A stretch of 64,000 nt of DNA from Nepenthes gracilis (lineage: Eukaryota > Streptophyta > Magnoliopsida > Caryophyllales > Nepenthaceae), in NCBI GenBank assembly GCA_033239525.1, contig BSYO01000022.1:11418923-11482922 (forward strand), written 5' to 3'. The position numbers and the translations under genes are program-made. Positions 48,301 to 59,234 of this stretch are shown piece after piece. The stretch's first letter is position 1. Every line of letters starts with the position of its first letter. The notes beneath the pieces are model-generated. The model was not told the DNA's origin. It did no database searches and saw only the letters and a program-made list of their open reading frames with translations.

Positions 48301-51300
48301 GTAGTAGTGAGATTTTCGACGACAATAGGGCCCACTTTCATTTGGTTTCCCACCTCAACAGCCCAGCTCGAACCCTGCTCATAACTGGAGCATCCGAGGG
48401 CCCAAACATCCTTATTGCAAATCTACATGTTAACAAATATGATGTAAATTTGGTTAAAATGTAGATTATGCCATCACAAAAGACAAATAAACAGAGTGCC
48501 CATTACAAAACTTTGGATATCATGTTCGCAATGGAAATTGAATTTATCATGTACAGATGTAAAATGCATGTCCGTCCAGAAAAATGTGCAGATGATGACA
48601 ACGGAAGACTATGAATTTTAGCGAGTTTGAGAAACAAGTAGACATCACAGCTAAACCATCTACTTCTGATGATGAGACTGGCTCTGAGATGGTTCAAACA
48701 TATAAAGCATTGGTCAAATGATGCCCAAGGGGGGGGGGGTTGATTGTGATCCGGCAGAGGTTCAGGCAAAACAAGGGAGATATGGCCCTAGAAGAACATG
48801 ACCAGGCATGGAATAAAATATCAGCTGATTCATATTAATATTATGCACCCTAACACTGATAATTCATGATACCGTGACCAAATCTTCATGTCTCCATATT
48901 GGATAATACACCTAATATTTTTTAATATATCAGCTAGTACTGCTCCTTGGGTTCTGATTTGGCAAAAAAATCTCATTGGATACATCTAATATTGATACTA
49001 TCACCTGATATAGCCGATATCAACATGGCCGAGACTGATATAGATATTTCATCCATGTGACTTTATAAGTTATGGTTATGCTTTAACTTTCTGATGACAT
49101 TGCAACAAACGAGCTGGAGGGCAAACAGAATCCATATAGACAGACCATAAATAATGGGAATGATGACCACAGTTGTTGTATTTCAAATGGAGAGGATTAT
49201 CATACACCACTAGTGAGGAAAATTCAAATCGTTTAGCAAATCTGACTGGACAGTCATGAGAAAAGCATGCTCAAACATCATCAGCTTAGGCCTTACCTTT
49301 GATTTAGCACAATTATTTAGCTTTTCTGCGTGTTTTGTGATGCTTTGGAGAAAGAGCATGTGCTTGATAGTGCACTCCAGCAACGAATCGATGCTGCACT
49401 GCAAAAATATACCAACCAATCTCAGTACATAAAAAAAATTTCAAGACATTCGAGACAGGAGAAACTCTTTAGCCATCAAAACTGTTAGTAGGGATGGCTA
49501 TATTATACACCACGACACGGGCATGAAATGAAACAAGAGGTCTTGGGTATGTATGAAAATGGGTTCATGTACATTATCGGGTCGATATATTTATAACGTG
49601 ATATGAACATATCGTGTTTCGTGTTGACATGCTAACTTAAAAATAACATCTTATGACAAGATTAATCAACATGTCAAGTTACCATGTTTTGTATTATGGG
49701 TTAGCATTTTAAATATTTCGTTTTGTGTCAACAATGTAATATCGTATAAGGGGGTCAAGTATTATAAACGTCTGTCATTGTATCATCTTAGTGCACTAAA
49801 TGTGTCTTGTTAAATGGGTTATGCACATCGTCTCGTGCTATTTGTTTCTTTAGCGGGTCGTGTTCATGTTGGATTCATCGACAAGATTAGTAATTGTGCC
49901 ATTGCTTGTGTTAACCATATCTCAGCACTACAAGTCTGCACTGATAGACACCTCTACTTATTAGTGGAGAAGGGCTACCTTTGATCCATTGGGAACTAGC
50001 TCCCTAAGCTCCTTAATACGATCTTGAATTAGTTGCCTGTCCCTCGGGCGTGCCCGACAACTCTCACCCACTCTTGACCTCTTCTTGTTGGCTTTAGCTG
50101 CTTCTGTTTGCCTTGCCAACTGCTCTTTGCTGCCACTACTACTCAGTGACGAAAGCCCGTTCGAAGTCCTGAGACTATCTGAAGAGTTCAAGTAGTGTTG
50201 TTTTGTACTTTCTTCCAGAAGGGAGGAACGGTCGATTGAGTAACACGCAGAACCAACAGTATTATTTGTGGCACTTGAAGGCTCGGGCATCTTTTCAGTT
50301 GTCAATAATGATTCTGCAGGCGTAGAGAACATTTTTCCTCTCCCACCACTGATATCCTTGCTGCAAAAATTAGCTACCACAGCTTCTAGAAGATGATCCG
50401 AGCCTGAGTTTGATGTCGTGAGCATGCTACTTTCCATTCCTTCCCACATCGCTGAAAATGATCCAGCTTCTGACTTCTCTGCCTCCCACCACCACGGATA
50501 ATTCTGTTTTAGAAAAGCGGGTCCCAATGCTTCATGCAGCTCATAACCGGCAGAGTACTTGAAAGAAGACGTCAAGCTGTCAAGACAGCTGAATTCTGCT
50601 TCCATTTCCATATTCTTTTCTGCATCGTTTTGTAATTCCATTTCACTGTCAACGGCAACTCCGTTGCAAGCGGCATATTTCAGAATCCTAGAATTGTTCC
50701 TTCCTGACCTGTCATTGCTAAGCAGTAGCGGCTCGACTGATTCTTGCCTATCATGCGATGATTGAAACATTCTCGGATTCTCAACACCCTCCGATACGGA
50801 TGATGCTTGCCCACCATTACTGATCGATCCAACTGGGCGAACTGGACGGACGGTAGGCGATATAGCACAGCATGAGCCATCGCGATGTTCCTGAAGAGAT
50901 GAGATCATGGGAGAAGAAATAAATTGGCTCTTGTTTATAGTTTCATCTAGATCAAGTTGGTACTCAAGAAGAGCCCGTCGATCCAAACTTCTTGTAGATG
51001 TATCTGTCTGGAAAAGGAAAAAAATATTTAAGTGTAGTCAGCTATATGAATTTGTTTACGTCATTCCACTAGATTTCGCACAATATCCTTCAAGACTATG
51101 AAAAAAAGAAATATATAAATCTACATAAAGAGAAATACTCCTTGAGAAGATGAGGGAACGAGAGAGCAAATCGTACTGAATGCAAGGAGCTTTGCAGGTT
51201 GCAAGTTATTGGAGTAGAAATATGACTTGCTGATGAATCTTTAAGTGCAGAAAAGGCCTCTCTGATAAGGGCAATCAGCTTCATATCCTCAGTAACCTAC

Positions 51301-54300
51301 TTACAACAATGGAGAAAAAGCCAAAATAAATACATCACCATCATTGATGAAAAATTATCTCGATGACGATATGCTCATAGGACCCTTTGTGTACATAAAA
51401 AAGACCATAAAGAAACTTAACAAGCACATATTGAATAGCCGTTGTGTAAGTATTTGATATGCCGCTAGTTTTCCAAGTTAAAATCATCTTACATTTTTTT
51501 TTCTCTGTCTCTACATATGACAATTTCCACTTGAATCTAGTCTGATAATATGCTTTGCTTATGTTCCGAAGTCTTGTTAGAGTCCTATTTTTTACACTTC
51601 CTCATACTCTCAACGTTGATGACTTAATCAATGGCAACACATTAAAATGTGTTTAATCCATTTTATAATCATAGTCATCCAAATTGTAAAAAAAAAAAAA
51701 AAATCCTCACATTAGGAATATAGGAGAGTGTAAAATGAGAGGACTCTAACAGCTCCCTATGTCAAGTTTGTCTGCAAAGATGGTTTTGATTCTTCCTGCC
51801 GATTGCGTTTTGCTTAATCCCCAAATCACCCTAGAGATGAGTTTGTCTGTAAAATGGAGGACAAGCTATTTCCATTTTCAAGCCCTATAATATTGTCGGT
51901 CACTAGAAGAAAACCGAAATAACTAGTCAATGTAGACATGAATGAGTTTCCCAGTTTTTTGAAACCCATACGTACAATTTGCCTACTCGATTTGTTGACT
52001 TTGGTTAGTAATATCTTATCTTTCAGGTAAATCACCTGGTCTTTGTCTCCTATTGATCAGATTTTAAAGCAAAATACACAAAAAGCTTCCATGTCAACTG
52101 TCCTCAGAAAGAAATGCTGTTCAAAGAAGTTCGAAAAAATACACGTAAATTAGAGGTTGCAAAGAAGTGCTGTAGGACATATCTTACTTTATTCATGGAG
52201 CCAAGCAGCACTACACCATGAGGAACAACAGCAACAGCAACAACAGTCTGCACAAGCGAATTTTAACAATCTAAGTCCATTTCTCATGCTACATAACCAG
52301 CTAATTTCCATTACCACAAGCAAAGATGAAAAATGATGAGTACACATAAAAGAGTAAGAAGATGCCACCTGAATGCCAGCTAAAAACTGAGCTTGCCACC
52401 CATCACCATGCTGGAAAGCAGAAGCCTAAATCAGTGAAAATCATGGATGAAAATATCAGTAACTATTAGTTGTTGCTGCAAAGATATCGTCTGTATCATA
52501 TCCAATGCAAATTGTGAATCAAAACCTAGGATAATCATCGGTCGATAACAAACAAAATAACGAAAAATATCGAGTGTATTGGTTGATATTTTAAATATCA
52601 GTTAATATATTAGGATAAATCGCTAGTATCGTTGCAATATCAGAAAATAGGTGTCAGGAACATGACACTGATATATATAAGGTGATATTTTGCATATTGG
52701 CAGGTATTTTATTCCATTGTAGGAATTTAAAGTAAATGAAAAACAACTAAATGTACAAATATTTTCAACAGATGCATTTCTTTCAACACAATTAAATCAG
52801 GACAATTCACCTCAGATGATGAGCAAGACTCAATTGCATGGTCATCGGCAAAAATCCACCGATGCTTCCCCGTGACAGCCACCTGTCCAATTATTCTGTT
52901 CAAATACAGGTTAGTGCAAGCTTTAGCAATTAAGAAATTTCATAATTTCATCTTGAAGGTATATCCACAAACAGAGATTTCCAGGGATCAAAGGTGAAAG
53001 CACCACAAATTTTCATGGTCAACATATTGCACAAGTGTGACATATTGGAAATTTAGTTTTCAAAATAGTTACGACTACATTCCACCTTTCTATATTCATT
53101 CATGGATCCTTTATTAATGCAGTCATACTCATTCGATTGAAAGTGAAGTATTGTGATCCACTATAGCAAATCATATTCTGTAATTATATAATCAATTTTT
53201 TTAATTTCTAATCGACTCTTGGAAACAAAACATAAAAAGGTGAATTTTCCTCAAATTTGCCATTGAAGGCTAAAAGATTAACTCCTTTTAAGAAAAAAAG
53301 TTTTTAATCGGAATAGGAAACTAACCGAAAGTCCCCTTAACTCTTAAGGGGTTAATAGAACAAATCACACTTTTAGCACTTAACTATGTTTGCTACAATA
53401 AATGGAACATTTGTTAAACAAGGACATTGAACGTGATCAAATATAGGATTAGGAAAAATCATGAAAATGAAAGTAGTGCTTTTATCACAGGAAGACTCAA
53501 TGAGATTAGGAAAAGAGATAACAATGAGAAATAGCATAAACATTATCAGACTGAATCATACCCCTCCCCTAAGGAATATACATGGTATGACATTTTTGTC
53601 ACAGCCAACTGAAGAGGATCATGAGGAAAACGTCCATCATGTAAGCTTTCAAGTGCTTCACTAAAGCACTTATTCACCAAAGAATCATGCTTCCCAGGAC
53701 TGCTGTAGTAAGCATCTTCCCAAGCCAGCACCCTGCAGTAAGTTTCATTCAGTGAAAATTAATGGCAAAACAAACAAAATGGGCATATTTATGGCCTGAT
53801 CAAAACACACACACAAGCGTGCGTGCGTACACACACACACACACATATCAATATTAAAGCCTTAAGTCCTACTAATTAAAGCATGTTATATTTAAGACCT
53901 GATAATGCTAAATATTTTATGGGCTTTTTTTTTTGGTGGGGGGGGGGAGTGATGGGAGCAGAGCATAAACCTCTGCTCTCTGCTACTAAGAACATCATGA
54001 GATTTGCTATAGTGCATGTATTAACCTCACTTCTAAAATAGTCTTTTCCTTTTCTTTTGCATAAGTTCTCACAATGCAACGGTAAAGTTCTTTGATCATC
54101 TATTGCTTTTCTTTACAATCAAGAAGTCAACTCTTTTCTTTTTCCCTTTTTTTTAATTGAGTTCTATCTATAAACTTCATTAGGCAAATCAAACTCAAAA
54201 GAAGTGCTTTGCTATAGTGCATGTATTAGCCTCACTTCTAAAATAAAATTTTCCTTTTCTTTTGCATAAGTTCTGCAATGCAACAGCAAAATCCTTTGAA

Positions 54301-54849
54301 TATCAATTGCTTTTCTCTACAATCAAGAAGCCAACTCTTTTTTCCTTTTTTTTTTTTCTTTTTCTTTTAAAATTACCTACATACTTCATTAGACAAACCA
54401 ATCACAACAAATCCCCCCCCTCCCAAAAAAAAAAAAAAAAAAGAGTAACAAAAATCTGAAAATTGTTGGTGCAATATTCTAGCCACTAGCTATTTGGGAA
54501 CTGATTCAAGCATATTTATAGTTATCACCAACACAAACACATCAGTTTGCAGTAACTAACAAATCCCGCTTGCTTCTCCCTCAAAGAGCACAAGATAGTT
54601 CAATAGTGACAGCATAATCCATGCTCAACGATGAAATGAATAAAACCACCAAAGCAAAATAGATTCAACAAGCTCATACAAACGCAATCAATAAGCAAAT
54701 CCATGACTTATGGCAGTAATCATAAACACTGGAAAAGCTAAAAGAAATACTTACATTCGAGCACAATGTTTGAGCTTCCAAAACACAGAATAATTCCACT
54801 CCGAACCGAAGCAAAGGCTCCGGAGTAACTGTTGCAAGTGTGTAGCCAT
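45312..54849 (-). CDS. EMB1444-like: bHLH transcription factor, LHW/EMB1444/bHLH155-type, 11 exons, 684 aa
   Basis: Coding exons (minus strand, 5' to 3'): 54755-54849, 53562-53732, 52811-52895, 52369-52410, 52188-52247, 51177-51296, 49979-51007, 49297-49398, 48282-48422, 47144-47269, 45312-45395. All introns are GT-AG and the phases join into one 2055-nt frame. The start is the ATG at 54849 ('MATHLQQLLRSLC'). Residues 1-190 form the bHLH-MYC_N-type domain ('FWKLKHCAR', 'MSYHVYSLGEG', 'GQVAVTGKHRWIF'). A large exon 7 (192-534) is acidic and Ser-rich. The atypical bHLH spans about 500-560: 'ARPRDRQLIQDRIKELRELV' lacks the classical HxxxR contacts, and its second helix is in exon 8 ('SIDSLLECTIKHMLFLQSI'). 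The tail 'SSYEQGSSWAVEVG' and 'RMDVLWSLVQILQ' is typical of the LHW family. In Arabidopsis, LHW pairs with TMO5-type bHLH factors in vascular cell division. The 'DGRFPHDPLQLAV' text favours the EMB1444/bHLH155 branch over LHW itself. Confidence 0.93.
45570..45650. repeat. Compound TA / CATACATTCATACA microsatellite in intron 10
   Basis: Two copies of TACATACATTCATACATA separated by TA runs, followed by a longer TA run. Likely polymorphic. Confidence 0.8.
46627..47008. repeat. Minisatellite, about 3 units of about 129 bp, in intron 10
   Basis: ATTGTTACTC recurs at 46656, 46785 and (as GATGTTACTC) about 46913. Each unit also carries a GACTGAGCCTTATTT or CACTGAGCCTTATTT word and a GGGGATTGACTTGGGTCTT-type word. 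Units are diverged and less AT-rich than the intron around them. Confidence 0.8.
47395..48190. repeat. Dispersed 'TATCGGTATCAG' repeat in intron 9
   Basis: Dense in words such as ATATCGGTATCAG, GATACTGATAC and CAATATTGG. Similar text opens with the same ATGGATGAAAATAT word at 52442-52740 (intron 3), and a shorter piece lies at 48840-49070 (intron 8). No coding capacity. It looks like a non-autonomous repeat family sharing the introns of one gene. Confidence 0.55.
49490..49920. mobile_element. Candidate non-autonomous element in intron 7
   Basis: TAGGGATGGCTATATTATAC, ACACGGGCATGAAATGAAAC and repeated CATGTTTTG / GGGTCGTGTTCATG words give the 'GGGTCGTG / ACACGA' texture of common plant non-autonomous repeats. 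Terminal repeats and target duplication could not be fixed by eye. It does not disturb the splice sites at 49398 and 49979. Confidence 0.35.
52440..52740. repeat. Dispersed 'TATCGGTATCAG'-type repeat in intron 3
   Basis: Related to 47395-47700 (ATGGATGAAAATATCAG, then GATATTTTAAATATCAG and GACACTGATATA). Non-coding. Confidence 0.45.
53804..53846. repeat. AC/GCGT microsatellite in intron 1
   Basis: An ACACAC run, a short GCGTGCGTGCGT block and a second ACAC run. Confidence 0.85.
54003..54405. repeat. Diverged tandem duplication of about 200 bp in intron 1
   Basis: TTGCTATAGTGCATGTATTA occurs at about 54004 and 54210. It is followed in both copies by CCTCACTTCTAAAATA, CTTTTCTTTTGCATAAGTTC, TTTACAATCAAGAAG-like and AAACTTCATTAG-like words. 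Poly-T tracts differ in length. Confidence 0.75.
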
Positions 54850-54979
54850 TGACCCCACCAGCAAAATCCAAATTCCAACACCCCAATTAAAGAAACTTGC
54901 CCCCCAGATTTGGGTTTGCTAGTCAAACGTTAATATACAGAAAAAAGCCACCCCCTAATTTATCCCAAAATTCCTAACC

Positions 54980-55084
54980 CTAGCTTCCTCTGTATGAACC
55001 TCTACCTGCCTGTTTCCTCCTCAATCCAGCACGCCGTTTTACTGGCGGACCAACAGTCGGTAGCAATAGGCAATTAGCCCCCAT
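54980..55084 (-). CDS. Candidate uORF in the bHLH leader, 34 residues
   Basis: The ATG at 55084 opens 'MGANCLLLPTVGPPVKRRAG' and ends TAG at 54980, 130 bases before the main ATG, with no other ATG between. The basic, Pro-containing composition (PPVKRRAGLRRK) is unlike random AT-rich leader. Arabidopsis bHLH155 is annotated with a conserved-peptide uORF (CPuORF7). I cannot confirm from memory that this peptide matches it. Confidence 0.45.
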   Translation of the reverse strand: MGANCLLLPTVGPPVKRRAGLRRKQAGRGSYRGS

Positions 55085-55166
55085 TTACACTAAAAACCCC
55101 TAAAAAAGAAACGAGAACTAGTTCTGATCGGAAGCAACCACTCAATTCACAAAATCTGCAAACAGC

Positions 55167-55259
55167 TCAAACCCAAAGAAAACTACTCAAACCACACTCA
55201 CCCATTAAACAAATCACACCAACGGCAGCGTGTTCCAAATAAATCTCCATTGTATACAT
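55167..55259 (-). CDS. Second candidate uORF, 30 residues
   Basis: The ATG at 55259 (with further in-frame ATGs) reads 'MYTMEIYLEHAAVGVICLMG' and ends TGA at 55167. It is in the leader only if transcription starts upstream of 55260 and no leader intron removes it. Confidence 0.25.
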   Translation of the reverse strand: MYTMEIYLEHAAVGVICLMGECGLSSFLWV

Positions 55260-55504
55260 AAAAACAAGCAATGGGTCAGCTCAAAATCAATAGGAAGCCT
55301 GATGTTCAACTCTGAATTTGAAAAATATCCAGTAGTTTAACTGATGTCAGACGACATTGTTTATACAAATAACGGATATAATGGGAGAAAGTGGAACAAC
55401 GGGTTTTTTTGTATTTTCGCTAGATTGAAGTTCAAACCAAGTGTTGTGGTCAAAAATCTCAACTGTTTTTGTAGTTATGGGAAGAGAGAGTGACGATTTT
55501 CCAG

Positions 55505-55618
55505 CTATACACACTCACTGCTTGCCTCCGTTTTTGACAGGATGCTGCTGAAGAAGAAAAACCCAAAACTTAGAATTGCATACGGTTCCAAGTCCTCCAA
55601 ATTGGCAACGAAGAACAT
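55505..55618 (-). CDS. Third candidate uORF, 37 residues
   Basis: The ATG at 55618 reads 'MFFVANLEDLEPYAILSFG' and stops at 55505. It follows a CT-rich run (55629-55655 on the minus strand) typical of plant leaders. A TATATTATA-like box lies upstream at about 55706-55717. Confidence 0.25.
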   Translation of the reverse strand: MFFVANLEDLEPYAILSFGFFFFSSILSKTEASSECV

Positions 55619-55699
55619 CACAGGAGAGGGGGAGAGAGAGAGAGAGGGGGGAAAGGGCTTTCTTGCTTTTGATAAGCAAACAATAAATTTAGTCTTTCC

Positions 55700-55720
55700 T
55701 CGCACATATAATATAAAATT
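55700..55720 (-). promoter_or_regulatory. Possible TATA region of the bHLH gene
   Basis: On the minus strand TTATATTATATG lies about 860 bases before the main ATG, followed after about 50 bases by a (CT)n-rich leader-like stretch. Plausible, not decisive in AT-rich DNA. Confidence 0.3.
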
Positions 55721-55799
55721 ATGCCAAAAAAGTGCAGCTTTTTTTTTTTAGCGCTGGTTTTCCCCCTTTTTCACCAGCCTCTTCTAGTGTGTGAAATAT

Positions 55800-58700
55800 G
55801 AAGTCTGCCCCCCAATACGGACCTTCGGCTTATCATACGCATCATGAGCAATAGACCATGCGAGCCCAGCTTATAAGTGGGAGAGAGTGTGAGTGTTTGG
55901 TTGATGAAGGGAAGAGTAGAAAGAATTGGTTTTTATTTAAGAATCAAATGGGCAATGAGTAGGGAGTCTGTGCGTGGTGATTCAATGGCCAACAGCATGA
56001 TGATGTTGAAGTGAAGAATTGCTTCTTATCTTCCCATCACTCTTCTTACAATACCAATCATTTTAACCGATCAACTAAAAGATGTTGATAAATAAATATT
56101 GTAAAAACATATATATATATATATATATATATAATATCCTAGTTAATTAGATAAAATTATTTTAAATTTGTAAATTTATTTATTCTGGTAAATTTTTTAG
56201 TATCTTATTTAGTTAAAAATTTTGAATAAAATAGGTTTTTATAAAATTTTATTACTGAAAATTGAGAATTACTTATTTTATAATAAAAATGTGAGTTCAC
56301 TTATTATTAGAGTTATAAAATAAATATTTCTTACTATTATAGAAAATCAAATAATCTGTTAAATATTTTAATTTATAAGTCAAATTTAAATAACAGATAG
56401 TTGACTCATTCCTAGATAATCTTATAAATTTGAATAATCATAATTGTTTCCATTTTCATAACATAGGTATTGAGCATTATTTGCTGTTGCACCACACCAA
56501 CTCAACATTATCCTTTGATTATAATCATTTGATTCAATAGTGTGAGATTTTAGCAGAGTATTTCCATTGAGTTCTAATCATTTTTTTCCCATATCCTTAG
56601 CTTTACCTTTTCTCCTCATTTAAAGAACATAATAAAGATGGTGTCAAGCCGAATTTAATGGTCATCAAGGAGGAAAAAACAAAATCTTTGAATGAGAAAA
56701 AAAAAAAAGTATAATGATGGGCAAAATCAATCATGGTAAATAATCACTTAGCAATGTTGCTTTAATATATAAAAAGATTCAATTTGTCGGGAACAGTACA
56801 ATGACATTAATCTATTTACTAGGCATACTTATAGACAACAATTATGATTTATTACATTATCTTGAATTTGGATTATTAGTAAGATATTTTAATTTGTTTG
56901 GGCTTGGACAAATGTTACCATCTATAATAAAGAGTTCAAAATACCAGGTTTTGTTATAATCCTCATATTATGGTAGTATACTTTTTTATTATTTTAATAG
57001 TTAAAATTGTTTAAAAAATAATGAATGTTAGATATTAAGATAATACTAAAATGTATTATTTTAGATTATCAATTATTAGAACAATAAGAAAACCTAATGT
57101 TTATGAAGACAAAAATAAGACCTTAAAACTGTTGAAATGAATTATTCTTTTATAAGTTTCATACTCATTATAAATGCATACTGTTTTATTAGCTTGATTT
57201 TTAAAAATTGAGGGTAGCTAGACAATCTTTGCTATGACAAATTTATAAAACAAGGCCTCCACACAACATCCATGTAATATCGGCTTGAGCACTGGTTTAG
57301 AGTAAAATTTTAATGATTATCTACTAGATAACTACAAGTCAGCTGCTTAAAAAGTTTTTTGTAAGATACAAATATATTATTATAATTTTAGATAATTTAT
57401 TATACAAATTATATGACTTTTGGTGAACAACTCAAGAGAAAAAGTGAGAGAAGAAGAATAAATAGATTCTTACTATTCATTTAGGCTCTGATTCTTGTTT
57501 CGATACTTACTACGTGTATGAGTATTGTTCTCCTTGTTATTTTGAACATCTTTATCGTTGGTCTTATTTTGTTTTTCATCTATTATTATATTTATTTTGA
57601 TTTATCAATATCATGGTGAAATTAAAAGATTTATTTATAGTTAATGCATTCAATCTCTTAATCTATACTAGAGTAATATGTATATAAGATCCTATAGTTT
57701 TATTCTATATTGAAGGAGTTTCCATAAAAAAATATCCCATGCCTTAATTATACTCAATATTTTATTATTATTATAATTATTGATGCATCTCTTCATATGT
57801 CTAAATAAAAGACTTAATATTTTAATCCACAGATAAATTTATTCTTGACTTAATTATGAAAATTTGTGTTCTTATATCTCTGCAAAAACAACATAGTTTC
57901 TTGATTATATTTCTATATATATTTAAACCCTTAGGTGAACCATAAAGTTTATTAGGCTATTTTCTTGGCTAAATAATCTATCATCCATATTACTATTGTG
58001 GACTATTTGGTTGGATGAATTCCAATTCCATTCCAACTTTATTTCAAGAGTATTATAATTCTTGTTTTGGGTTGGAGTTTTAAGGAAGAAAATAACATTA
58101 TTGAAAAGATTAATCATCAAAAATTATAAATAATTATATAATAGAAGTAGAACCCATTGAAATATAACATGACTCATTTTGTATATTAGAGTCTATTTTG
58201 GTTGTTGGTCCATCAATAATTAAAAACTTAATTGATTTATAAAATATATAACATTAAAAGTATTTTTATAACTTTTCACAACATGAGATACCCTTTTCAA
58301 TAGCCTAACTAATATGAGCTTTAATTGACCTTATTCTTTGAAATACTTAGATGCAATTTGGATTTTAAATAACTCCCTTGCAAGGAAATGGGATTCTACT
58401 TTTCCATGGGTCCCATTTCTCTTATTAGATTATTGGACAAGATTTAAAAATAAAAAATAAAAAAATAATTATATTTTAAATATCTATTAAATATTAAACT
58501 CAATATTTAAAAAATAATAAAAATAATTATTTAAGAGTCATTAATGAATATTTAAATTTCAGTCATTAGATTTTTTTTTTTTTAATTTAGCAGCACAAAT
58601 AAAAAAAGTAGGGTTTTTTTTTTTTTTTTTTAGAGCAGTGAAATCTCTAAATTCAAATAGAAGGTTATTTGTGCATAAAAAAAATGTAAAAAGAAGAAAA

Positions 58701-58924
58701 AATGAACACAATAAGACAAAGGAGAAACAAGGCCTCTCCCGTTCATTCTCCACCTTCCAATAAATGAAATTGACATGCAAGAAGGCGTTCAAATTCCATT
58801 GGTCTAAATCCACAGTGTCACATACGTACCCACAAGAATTAAATAATTTATAAAATTAAAAATAATAAAAAAAATAATAAATAGACATAATTTAGCTATT
58901 TTTATAAAATATTTAATAATATAG
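55800..58924. other. AT-rich intergenic stretch, no gene seen
   Basis: A TA microsatellite lies at 56109-56133 and poly-T/poly-A tracts near 58570-58640. The ORFs at 57923-58120 and 58559-58813 have no motif, and the latter is Lys/Phe-rich from homopolymers. Confidence 0.6.
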
Positions 58925-58933
58925 TATCTTTTT

Positions 58934-59225
58934 GGACCCAGGGGGGTCCTTCTCCCCTGTGGAGAAGGACTCTCCTTCTCCCTCCATCAGCCATCGGATT
59001 AAAAAATCTGACGGCTCTCATTTTTTTATCATAAAAACATAAGTTTTTTATTATTTATTTTTTTAATATTTTTTTATTTTTGATTATAAAAACATACATT
59101 TTAATATTTTTTATTTTTAAATTTGACAATTTTTTTTAAAAAAAGAAAGCCGTCGGATTTTAATCCGACGGCTGATGGAGGGAGAAGGAGGGTCCTTCTC
59201 CACAGGGGAAAAGGACCCCGAATCA
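58934..59225. mobile_element. MITE, Mutator-like, 292 bp
   Basis: Long terminal inverted repeats of about 80 bp: GGGGTCCTTCTCCCCTGTGG on the left is mirrored on the right, continuing through GAGAAGGA, CTCCTTCTCCCTCCATCAGC and GTCGGATTAAAA-type words. The flanks are an identical 9-base word TATCTTTTT (58925-58933 and 59226-59234), the duplication length of Mutator-like elements. The AT-rich centre (about 59025-59140) has no ORF. Within each arm lie smaller palindromes (GGTCCTTCTCC...GGAGAAGGACC and GTCGGATTTTAATCCGAC). Confidence 0.88.
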
Positions 59226-59234
59226 TATCTTTTT

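Noticed and set aside
54738..54926. Overlapping uORF across the main start of the bHLH gene
   Set aside because: The frame begins with TTG, not ATG. No ATG lies between 54980 and 54849.
58559..58813. 84-residue ORF
   Set aside because: Phe/Lys-rich from poly-A/T tracts; no motif.
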